Positions 34,794-43,300 of a stretch of 64,000 bases of DNA are shown piece after piece; positions within the stretch are counted from its first letter, which is position 1; every line of letters begins with the position of its first letter. The notes beneath the pieces were generated by a model. It worked only from the letters and a program-made list of their open reading frames with translations, had not been told where the DNA came from and searched no databases. A program made the position numbers and the translations under genes. The DNA comes from an uncultured Prevotellaceae bacterium (GTDB lineage Bacteria > Bacteroidota > Bacteroidia > Bacteroidales > Bacteroidaceae). Location: the NCBI GenBank assembly GCA_900316285.1, contig ONCG01000004.1, forward strand, positions 62,001 to 126,000, given 5' to 3'.

Positions 34794-36155
34794 ATGAACA
34801 AACCCAGTATACCCAAAGGAACGCGCGACTTCTCACCCATTGAGATGGCGAAGCGCAACTATATCTTCAACACCATCCGCGACGTGTATGCCCTCTATGG
34901 CTTCCAGCAGATTGAGACACCTGCGATGGAAACCCTGCAGACGCTCATGGGCAAATATGGTGAGGAAGGCGACAAATTGCTTTTCAAAGTACTCAACTCA
35001 GGCGACTGCCTGGCAAAGGTCACCGATGAGGAACTCCGCGAACGCAATGCCCTGCATCTTGCTGCCAAGATGTGCGAGAAAGGCCTGCGCTACGACCTCA
35101 CTGTTCCATTCGCCCGTTTTGTGGTGATGCATCGTGAGGAGATTCAGTTCCCCTTCAAGCGCTATCAGTATCAGGCTGTATGGCGTGCTGACCGCCCGCA
35201 GAAAGGCCGCTATCGCGAGTTCTATCAGTTCGATGGTGATGTGGTGGGCAGCGACTCCTTGCTCAACGAGGTGGAGCTCATGCAGATCATCGACACAGTC
35301 TTCACTCGCTTTGGTGTGCGTGTTCTCATCAAGATCAACAACCGTAAGATTCTTTCAGGCATTGCCGAGGTCATCGGAGCTGCCGACAAGATTGTAGACA
35401 TCACCGTAGCTATCGATAAACTCGACAAGATTGGCCTTGACAATGTGAATGCCGAACTGCGCGAGGATGGCCTTACCGACGAGCAGATAGAGAAGCTGCA
35501 GCCCATCATCACACTTGCTGGCACCAACGACGAGAAGTTGCAGATCATTTCTCAGGTGCTTGCTTCCTCAGAGACTGGTCTGAAGGGAGTGGAGGAGTGC
35601 CGTTTCATCCTCGATACACTGAAGACTCTGGGACTCAACAACGCCATTGAACTCGACCTCACCTTGGCTCGTGGTCTGAACTACTATACGGGCGCCATCT
35701 TCGAGGTGAAGGCTCTCGACGTGCAGATTGGCAGCATCACAGGTGGTGGACGCTACGATAACCTCACGGGAATTTTTGGAATGCCTGGTGTCAGCGGTGT
35801 GGGTATCTCGTTTGGCGTAGACCGCATCTTCGATGTTCTCAATCAGCTCGATGCCTATCCAACCGATGCTGTTAATGGCACGCGCGTGCTTTTCATCAAC
35901 TTTGGTGAGAAAGAGACAGCCTACTGTCTGCCCGTGGTTGGCAAGTTGCGTGCAGCTGGAGTGCGCACAGAACTCTTCCCCGATGCTTCGAAGATGAAGA
36001 AGCAGATGTCGTATGCCAACCAGAAGCAGATTCCTTTTGTGGCATTGGCTGGTGAAAACGAAATCAACGAGGGGAAGTTCACGCTGAAAAACATGCTCAC
36101 GGGCGACCAGCAGCTGGTAACCATCGAGGAGCTATTGGCACAGGTTTCACAATGA
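34794..36155 (+). CDS. hisS: Histidyl-tRNA synthetase
   Basis: Charges tRNA-His. The 453-residue class II synthetase has motif 1 near the start ([17 protein letters not shown]), motif 2 in [20 protein letters not shown], the histidine-specific segment [14 protein letters not shown], and motif 3 in [17 protein letters not shown]-terminal anticodon-binding domain follows (about 360-450). The stop overlaps the start of the esterase gene by 4 bases (ATGA). Confidence 0.96.
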   Translation: MNKPSIPKGTRDFSPIEMAKRNYIFNTIRDVYALYGFQQIETPAMETLQTLMGKYGEEGDKLLFKVLNSGDCLAKVTDEELRERNALHLAAKMCEKGLRYDLTVPFARFVVMHREEIQFPFKRYQYQAVWRADRPQKGRYREFYQFDGDVVGSDSLLNEVELMQIIDTVFTRFGVRVLIKINNRKILSGIAEVIGAADKIVDITVAIDKLDKIGLDNVNAELREDGLTDEQIEKLQPIITLAGTNDEKLQIISQVLASSETGLKGVEECRFILDTLKTLGLNNAIELDLTLARGLNYYTGAIFEVKALDVQIGSITGGGRYDNLTGIFGMPGVSGVGISFGVDRIFDVLNQLDAYPTDAVNGTRVLFINFGEKETAYCLPVVGKLRAAGVRTELFPDASKMKKQMSYANQKQIPFVALAGENEINEGKFTLKNMLTGDQQLVTIEELLAQVSQ

Positions 36156-37120
36156 TGAAACGCCTCACATACATACTGATGGTGATTGGCTTGTTCGTAC
36201 TCACATCGTCGAACAAGTCGACCACCATTTTTATTATCGGTGATTCAACGGCTGCCGACAAGCAGAACCCGCAAACCAATCCAGAGAGAGGGTGGGGGAT
36301 GATGCTCCAAGGTTGCTTCGACCGTCATGTACGAGTGAGCAATCATGCTGTGAATGGACGTTCTTCGAAAAGCTTTATTACTGAAGGACGTTGGCAGCGT
36401 GTGTTCGAGCAGTTGCGGCCTGGCGACTATGTTGTGATTCAGTTTGGTCATAACGATGAGAAGCAGGATACCGCACGCCACACAGAGCCTGGTGGAACGT
36501 TCGATGAGAACCTCAGTCGCTTTGTCCGTGAGGCTCGTGAGCGCAAGGCCACTCCCATTCTGATGAATGCTGTTGTGCGTCGCAACTTCTTCCAAGCCAG
36601 CGATGGTAGTGCTGAAGATGAGGCTTTGCGCAATACGAAGTATGAGGATGAGCAGGTGAATAGCGATACACTCATCGACACCCATGGTGCTTATCTGCTG
36701 TCGCCCCGTCGGGTGGCTGAGCAGATGGGAGTTGTCTTCATCGATGCCAATCGCATTACTCACGACTTGGAGCAGGGCATGGGCATCGAGGGTTCACGCC
36801 GACTGCACATGTGGTATCGTCCTGGCGAGGTGGCAAGCATTCCCAATGGCCGTCACGATAACACCCATTACAATGTGTTTGGTGCTCGATTGGTGGCAGG
36901 TCTGCTGGCTGATGCCATTGCTGAGAAGGTTCCTGCCTTGCGCCGACATGTACGCCACTATGACTATGTGGTGTCGCAGGAGGGTCGTGGTAACTACTTC
37001 TCGTTGCAGGAAGCCATTGACGCCGCTCCTGCAGGAAAACGAACCGTCATCCGTGTGCTTGATGGCGAAACCCAATTGCCGGCTTCAGCACGTAGTAAGC
37101 GAATCAAGGTGGTTCGCTAA
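36152..37120 (+). CDS. SGNH rhamnogalacturonan acetylesterase (CE12-like) with a cut-off CE8 tail
   Basis: A 322-residue exported esterase. After a signal sequence (residues 1-20), [10 protein letters not shown] carries the catalytic Ser, [14 protein letters not shown] the Gly and VVIQFGHND the Asn of SGNH enzymes; [10 protein letters not shown] supplies Asp and His near residue 230. CE12 enzymes remove acetyl groups from pectin. The last 50 residues ([20 protein letters not shown] and [11 protein letters not shown]) match the beginning of pectin methylesterases, which then stop after about 50 residues instead of about 300. So a CE12-CE8 fusion has probably lost most of its second enzyme. It overlaps hisS by 4 bases. 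Confidence 0.85.
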   Translation: MMKRLTYILMVIGLFVLTSSNKSTTIFIIGDSTAADKQNPQTNPERGWGMMLQGCFDRHVRVSNHAVNGRSSKSFITEGRWQRVFEQLRPGDYVVIQFGHNDEKQDTARHTEPGGTFDENLSRFVREARERKATPILMNAVVRRNFFQASDGSAEDEALRNTKYEDEQVNSDTLIDTHGAYLLSPRRVAEQMGVVFIDANRITHDLEQGMGIEGSRRLHMWYRPGEVASIPNGRHDNTHYNVFGARLVAGLLADAIAEKVPALRRHVRHYDYVVSQEGRGNYFSLQEAIDAAPAGKRTVIRVLDGETQLPASARSKRIKVVR

Positions 37121-37155
37121 AGCTTCCCTTTTGTTCGTGAATAATAATCCTTTCA

Positions 37156-37353
37156 GATTCCCAAGGCATTACCCTTGGGCTCTAAAAGCATTGCTCTTGG
37201 GCTCTAAAAGCATTGCTCCTGGGTTCTGAAAGCATTGCTCTTGGACTCTGAAAGCATTGCTTCTGGAGGCTGAAAGCATTGCTTCTGGGTTCTAAAAGCA
37301 TTGCTCCTGGGTTCTGAAAGCATTGCTCCTGGAGGCTGAAAGCATTGCTTTTG
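37156..37353. repeat. 22-bp palindromic tandem array 2 (9 units)
   Basis: Nine units of exactly 22 bases (198 bases) with core AAAGCATTGCTC or AAAGCATTGCTTTT. It begins 36 bases after the truncated esterase gene and ends at the rubrerythrin terminator. It fills most of the 300-base gap 37121-37420. Confidence 0.88.
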
Positions 37354-37394
37354 GAAAACAAAAAGCATAGCCCTGCAAGAGCAGAACTATGCTT
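37352..37394 (-). terminator. Rubrerythrin terminator
   Basis: On the minus strand AAGCATAG pairs with CTATGCTT, with an inner CTGC/GCAG stem, followed by TTTTTG-rich sequence. It lies 27 bases after the rubrerythrin stop. Confidence 0.75.
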
Positions 37395-37420
37395 ATGATT
37401 CACTGAGTGAAAGCTGCAAT

Positions 37421-37978
37421 TTACTTACCGAAATAGCGCTTCAGCAGACCAGCGAAGCCTGCACCATGACGGGCCTCATCCTTTGCCATCTCATGAACGG
37501 TGTCGTGGATAGCATCGAATCCGGCAGCCTTGGCATTCTTGGCAATGCGGAACTTGTCCTCGCAAGCACCTGCCTCAGCGGCAGCACGCTTCTCCAGATT
37601 GGTCTTGGTGTCCCATACGCACTCGCCCAGCAACTCAGCAAACTTAGAAGCATGCTCAGCCTCTTCGAAAGCATAGCGCTTGAAGGCCTCTGCAATCTCG
37701 GGATAGCCCTCGCGGTCAGCCTGACGGCTCATAGCCAGATACATGCCAACCTCGCCGCACTCACCATTGAAGTGGTTGCGCAGGTCGTTGATCATCTCTT
37801 CGCTAACACCTTCGGGCTTGCCGTCACCAATCTTGTGCTCAGTAGCATAGACGGGAACTTCGTCCTCTTTCAGTTCTGTAAACTTCGAGGCGGGAGCCTT
37901 ACAGATGGGGCAACGCTCGGGAGCCTCGGGACCTTCATGAATGTAGCCGCAAACGGCACAGATAAACTTTTTAGCCAT
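37421..37978 (-). CDS. Reverse rubrerythrin
   Basis: A 185-residue peroxide-reducing iron protein. The rubredoxin domain is at the N-terminus ([10 protein letters not shown] and [11 protein letters not shown], residues 8-33), the reverse of classical rubrerythrin. It is followed by a ferritin-like diiron domain with [28 protein letters not shown] and DEARHGAGF, giving the E-x-x-H ligands. It protects anaerobes from hydrogen peroxide. A -7 box TATCTTTG lies at 38032-38039, giving a leader of about 50 bases. Confidence 0.93.
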   Translation of the reverse strand: MAKKFICAVCGYIHEGPEAPERCPICKAPASKFTELKEDEVPVYATEHKIGDGKPEGVSEEMINDLRNHFNGECGEVGMYLAMSRQADREGYPEIAEAFKRYAFEEAEHASKFAELLGECVWDTKTNLEKRAAAEAGACEDKFRIAKNAKAAGFDAIHDTVHEMAKDEARHGAGFAGLLKRYFGK

Positions 37979-38031
37979 AATGTTTTTGTTTAAGTGAATG
38001 ATAATTGAATAAATTCTTTATTTCTTGCGGA

Positions 38032-38039
38032 CAAAGATA
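38032..38039 (-). promoter_or_regulatory. -7 box of the rubrerythrin gene
   Basis: TATCTTTG on the minus strand, 53 bases before the start codon. Confidence 0.55.
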
Positions 38040-38131
38040 CGAATAATTTTTGAAATCATTCAAATCTTTCAATTTTTTTTTCAGCCAAGTAACTTTTTGC
38101 TTTGGAAATGATGTGGGAATTGCCTCTGGAA

Positions 38132-38240
38132 ATGTAGGGACGCGGCGTGCCGCGTAACAGGATTTAGCTTTTCTACCCCACAAACACGACAAAGGCTACG
38201 GGTAGGCGAGCTAAGCGAGGGAATCGTCGCGTCCCTACAT
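38132..38240. repeat. Nested-palindrome element, family A, copy 3 (with insertion)
   Basis: Left arm ATGTAGGGACGCG with inner hairpin CGCGG-CGTG-CCGCG. The right end CGCGTCCCTACAT is intact, but about 32 extra bases (around 38190-38222) replace part of the right inner hairpin. It lies directly after the stop of the AraC-type regulator gene. Confidence 0.8.
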
Positions 38241-38243
38241 CAT

Positions 38244-40061
38244 TTATGTTAAAAACATATTATCTCCTATATTCTTCCCTTTGGCCTGGCGACGTATTAA
38301 CTCTTCCTCATCGCTTTGGCGGAGAGCATTCAGGTGTTCTTCTCGCTTTTTGCTGTATTGCGATGGAGCAACACCATAGAAACGCTTGAACACCCGTGAG
38401 AAGTTGGCTGCATCATCGAAGCCGCAACGATTCGACACCTCATTCACCGAGAGGCCAGGCTGCTTCTCAAGCAATGTGGCGGCCTTGCTCATCTGTATAG
38501 CCGTGATGTAGTTCTTCGGACTTTCATCGGTGACTGCCATCAGTTTGCGGCGGAATGTGCTCACACTCATATTCATCTGCTCGGCAATGGTTTCCACGCC
38601 ATAGTCTTTGTTGACCAAAGCCTCGTCGACCAGGGCAATCACCTTGGCCAGGAACTGTTGGTCTTGATCATCAATGATTTCTTCCTCTTTCGGTTTCTTC
38701 TCGGCATCCTCACCATCCAGCTCCTTGCCCTCATGAGTCTTCAGTCTCACGTTTTGTTTCGTGAGCAGGTCAATCTTCTGCAGAAGGGTTTCCATACGAC
38801 GTTGTTGGCGTCGGCGCTCAATGCTTCTGAACACCCATACGCCAAATATCACGGCCAACAGCACCAGCACAGCAATCAGGATGTCGCGCGTGTGGGCATT
38901 ATGTTCTTCTTCCTGTTGTTGCAGCAGCTCTGCATTACCATATTCAGCAGCATATTTCGATAGCAGTTCACCAGTATTATGGTCGTAGAGTGAGTCGCGC
39001 AACTCATTAAAGCGGTCTATGTGTTGCATGGCCAGCTCCGGATTTCCCAGTCGCAACACATTGTAGAGCGACTTGTGGCTCTGGCTTTCGTTGAATAGGT
39101 CTTTCTGTTCTTGGAAGATGGCCAGTGCCTCGTTCAGATACTTCACGGCTGCCGAGTCATTCTTCTCACGGTGCAGCAGGAGTCCCATCTGGTTGCAGGC
39201 AATGCCCAGTGAGTGGCGGTTGCCATCACGGCGAAACTCAGGAATAGCCTCTTCAAGAGCCTTCTTCGCCTCGTCATAGCGATGCAGGTTGATGAGAGCT
39301 GCTGCCCGTTGAGCCTGACGAACAGCCACCTTGTCTACACGTCCAGCTTTCTGCTCAATTTCGCAGGCACGAGTGGCATAGTCCAGCGACTCCTTTTCCT
39401 TTTCCAGGTGGTGATACACCTCCGATGCCATGCCGTAGAGAATAGCCAACCGCTTCTCGTTGCCAGCCTTCTTACAGTACTCGATGCCCTTCAGCACATA
39501 TTGCTCGGCCTCCTTTGGCTGGCGCATGCTCATATAGATTCCTGCCAGTGTGTTCAGTGACGATGAAATGTTGTCGGGGTCACCCACCTGCATATCCAGT
39601 TTGTTGCACTCCTTGGCATATCGGGCAGCGTCGTTGAAGTGCCCCTTCCGAATCTGGACAAGGGCGAGCAGCGACAGGCAGTCGCCATGAATGCCAACAT
39701 TGTTACCTTTCTCGCACAACGGCAGCGCCTTCAGGGCATAGTCTTCAGCCAACTGATACTGTTGTTGGTCGTAGAAGTATTCTGCTGCCCAGTACCACAC
39801 TTGCTGGTTGAGTGTGTCGCGGTGTGTCTGCTTGGTGAAGGCGATGGGCTCTTCCAGAAGCTCTTCCTTCAGCAAAGCCGAAAAGAACGCATTTGCCTTG
39901 TTGGCCGATGGTGACTGGTTGAAGTCGTCCAGCAGGCTTACCACTGGCGATGGCTTCTCTGCCTGTGTCTGGCAATAAGCAGCAGGCACATCAAGCAGGG
40001 TGGCAAACAAAATCAGTAGACAAATCTTGAGAACTTTGGTATGTAGCATATCGGTCATCAT
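38244..40061 (-). CDS. Membrane-spanning TPR-AraC regulator
   Basis: A 605-residue regulator. A signal or anchor segment (residues about 12-30) is followed by a periplasmic TPR domain (about 80-390, with units such as YQLAEDYALKALPLCEKG and RYDEAKKALEEAIPEFRR). One membrane helix (DILIAVLVLLAVIFGVWVF, about 395-415) leads to a cytoplasmic coiled stretch and a C-terminal AraC-type DNA-binding domain (about 490-585: YGVETIAEQMNMSVSTFRRK and FSRVFKRFYGVAPSQY). There is no kinase or receiver, so sensing would pass directly across the membrane. It is divergent from the BspA-type gene across 271 bases, making that gene a plausible target. Confidence 0.85.
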   Translation of the reverse strand: MMTDMLHTKVLKICLLILFATLLDVPAAYCQTQAEKPSPVVSLLDDFNQSPSANKANAFFSALLKEELLEEPIAFTKQTHRDTLNQQVWYWAAEYFYDQQQYQLAEDYALKALPLCEKGNNVGIHGDCLSLLALVQIRKGHFNDAARYAKECNKLDMQVGDPDNISSSLNTLAGIYMSMRQPKEAEQYVLKGIEYCKKAGNEKRLAILYGMASEVYHHLEKEKESLDYATRACEIEQKAGRVDKVAVRQAQRAAALINLHRYDEAKKALEEAIPEFRRDGNRHSLGIACNQMGLLLHREKNDSAAVKYLNEALAIFQEQKDLFNESQSHKSLYNVLRLGNPELAMQHIDRFNELRDSLYDHNTGELLSKYAAEYGNAELLQQQEEEHNAHTRDILIAVLVLLAVIFGVWVFRSIERRRQQRRMETLLQKIDLLTKQNVRLKTHEGKELDGEDAEKKPKEEEIIDDQDQQFLAKVIALVDEALVNKDYGVETIAEQMNMSVSTFRRKLMAVTDESPKNYITAIQMSKAATLLEKQPGLSVNEVSNRCGFDDAANFSRVFKRFYGVAPSQYSKKREEHLNALRQSDEEELIRRQAKGKNIGDNMFLT

Positions 40062-40084
40062 CTTGTTTTACATTATAATATTTG

Positions 40085-40092
40085 CAAAGTTA
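40085..40092 (-). promoter_or_regulatory. -7 box of the TPR-AraC regulator gene
   Basis: TAACTTTG on the minus strand, 23 bases before the start. The rest of the 40062-40332 gap is A/T-rich, with no repeat or gene visible. Confidence 0.55.
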
Positions 40093-40292
40093 GTGAAAAA
40101 TGTGATACCAACAAAGAAAAAGTGAAAAAACATCATCAACGCAGTCAAGTTTATTGTTAATATGCAATTTGAACCACCTTTCTTAATAATAATTTAATAT
40201 TTATTCCTCCCACTTCTACTTTTTGTTCATCTTGACGCAAAAATCCAAATAATTGATTGAAAAGTCCAAACAGCCTTTAAATTATTTTTTGT

Positions 40293-40300
40293 ATCTTTGC
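40293..40300 (+). promoter_or_regulatory. -7 box of the BspA-type surface protein gene
   Basis: TATCTTTG, 32 bases before the start codon at 40333. No clear -33 TTTG was found. Confidence 0.55.
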
Positions 40301-40332
40301 AGCAAATTATTAACTAAAAACGACCATTAATT

Positions 40333-43300
40333 ATGAAAAAAGGAACATCATTACTACGGACGCTCCTGCTGGTCCTCTTAGGCACCATGTTGGGAACAAT
40401 GAAGATGATGGCACAGTATGCTGCCATCTCTTCCGATGGTACGCAAATGTACTTCTGTAACAGCTTGACGGAAGCCCAAAGCCTTGGTGCAAAAACCTTC
40501 CAGATTGCAACTGCATCGGCTAACGTTTCGCCAGCGTGGTATAACAACAGTGCGGTGGACCTGACCAAGATCACCACCGTGGAGTTCAAGCCTTCATTCG
40601 CTGAAGTGAGAAACATTCGTTCGACCAAGGACTGGTTCCATGGTATGACACGTCTCACGAGTGTCAAAGGAATGCAAAACATCAACAGTTCTGGTATTTG
40701 GCAATTCGATTCGATGTTCCAAGGGTGTTCCTCTCTGGAATTTCTCTACATGAATGGGGTGACAGGCCAGACGGGGATATCAGACTATCTCTCCATGAAT
40801 TACATGTTCAAGGGCTGCTCAAAGCTGAAGTTTGTCGACCTGACCAACTTCTCGAATGTAGGTGAAACAAGAGAAATGTTCAGTGGTTGCTCGTCCTTGA
40901 AGGTGCTCGACCTGAGCTCGTTCGAGAAAGGCTCCTACAAGAGCATGAGAGAAATGTTCTCAAACTGTTCGAGACTGAAAACCATCCATGTGGGCAGCGG
41001 CTGGAAAACGACGTATGCCACTGACGAACTTTCCCAAAACATGTTCTATGGTTGCACAAGCCTCGTGGGCGGCAATGGCACGGAATATAATGCAAGCTAC
41101 ACCGGTAAGACATATGCCCGCATTGATGCCAGTGGTACTCCTGGTTACTTTACCAAGCACCCTCATTACGCTGTCTACAACGAAGGCAAACTTTCTTTCT
41201 ACAATGATGACGAAATCAACAGCCGAGAAGGCACGAAGTACACCATCTATGAAAATCCCGTCGTCAACAACGACCACATATATACAGGTGTCTATGCCGA
41301 TGGCAACTATCTGAACGTCAACACGGTAGCCTTCTATGACCCACTAGACCCCGCGCCCTATTGCAAGAACGACGGTGACATTGCTATGCCATTCTATTGG
41401 TTCTACAAAATGGAGAACCTCACCACCATTGGCCTGATGCCCTATTTCTACACTTCCAGTCTGGAGTCGATGGCCCATATGTTCGACGGCTGCAAGAGCC
41501 TCACTTCCCTCAACCTGACTTACTTCAGTACAAACAAGGTGACCGAAATGGATTATATGTTCTATGGATGCACATCGCTGACTTCTCTCGAATTGGGAAC
41601 CTTCAATACGAAAAATGTTGCATCATGTGAGGCCATGTTTAGTGGTTGCTCAAATCTGAAGTCCATCTTTGTGGGAGAAGATTGGGATGTGCAACACCTC
41701 TATTTTTCAAAATCTTCAAATATGTTTTTCGACTGTGAAAAACTTGTGGGTAGTGCAGGCACAACATGGAAAGGAAATAATTATGAAGATAGACAATATG
41801 CCATCGTCGATGGTGGTACCGACAAACCAGGCTACCTCTCCAATTCGCCATACGCCGTGCTAAGCACTGACAAGACAACCTTCACCTTCTATGCCGATGG
41901 CAAGAAGAGCAAGAAGGAAGGCATCAAGTATAACCTGCGCAGATGGGGAACTTCAGCCCTTGCTGACGTCACCAAAGTGGTGTTCGATGCATCTTTCACA
42001 ACTGCCCGCCCCACCAGCACTGCCAGTTGGTTTGAGGGAGCCTCGAAACTCACCACCATCACTAGCATCGAACGTCTGAACACCAGCGAGGTGACGTCGA
42101 TGGAGAAAATGTTCAATGGCTGCGAGAACCTCACCAGTGTCGACGTGAGCAAATTCAACACTGAGAAGGTCACCAACATGTCATTGATGTTCTACGACTG
42201 CAAAAGCCTCACCAGCGTCGACGTGAGCAAATTCGACACCAGGCAGGTGACTGACATGAACGCCATGTTCAAGAACTGCACGGCTCTCACCCTTCTCAAC
42301 CTCACCAGCTTCAACACGATGAACGTCACCAACATGATGGGAATGTTCCGAGGTGACGAACAGCTTACCACTATCTTCATCAGCCCAACATTTACTACCG
42401 GCAAGGTATCACCCTACTACAGCAATAATATGTTTGAAGGCTGTGTCAATCTGAAAGGTGGTGCCGGAACTGCCTACGATGAGAGCAAAGTAGACAAGAC
42501 ATACGCCCGAGCTGACAACGCGCTGGGCAATCCTGGCTACCTCTCATATAGACCATACGTCGTTCAAAGCACCGACAATACCACCATTGTCTTCTATGCT
42601 GATGGTGCTCCGGGAACCAAGCAGGGCAAGGTTTATAACGTGCCTTTCAATGGTGATTATCCCTATTGGGTTGGCAGTGGTTATCCTGGGAGTGTTACGA
42701 CTGCAGTATTTGATATGTCGTTCCTCAATGCACGTCCGACAAGCACATACGGATGGTTCAACGCAATGAGTAAACTCACCACTATTGAGAATCTCATCTA
42801 TCTGAACACCACCGAGGTGAAAGACATGCAATTCATGTTCAACAAGTGCAGTAAGCTGAAGACACTCGACCTGAGCAACTTCAATACTGAGAAGGTGACC
42901 AACATGAAGGGCATGTTCAGTGGCTGCAGCGCGCTGACCACCATTTATGCCAGTAACTGGAACACCGATGCCGTGACAGAATCTTCGAATATGTTCTCAG
43001 GTTGTTCGAAACTTACGGGTGGTGCAGGAACTACTTGCGACGGTGTGAACAACATTGACAAGACCTATGCCCACATCGATGGAGGAAGCAGCAATCCTGG
43101 CTACTTCAGCGAATCGCAACCTTACGCTGTCCTCAACGGCAACACCCTCACCTTCTATGCCGACGGACTGCAGAGCGAGAAGACGGGTTCAAAATTCAGC
43201 ATCCCTGCTGGGGCGGAGGATCCTGATTGGTATAGCGAGGAGGTAATTACCAAAGTCGTGTTCGACCCCTCGTTTGCTGCTGCCCGCCCGACAAGTACTT

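Noticed and set aside
37182-37403. Minus-strand open frame through 22-bp array 2 (73 codons)
   Set aside because: It is a by-product of the repeat and includes the rubrerythrin terminator hairpin.
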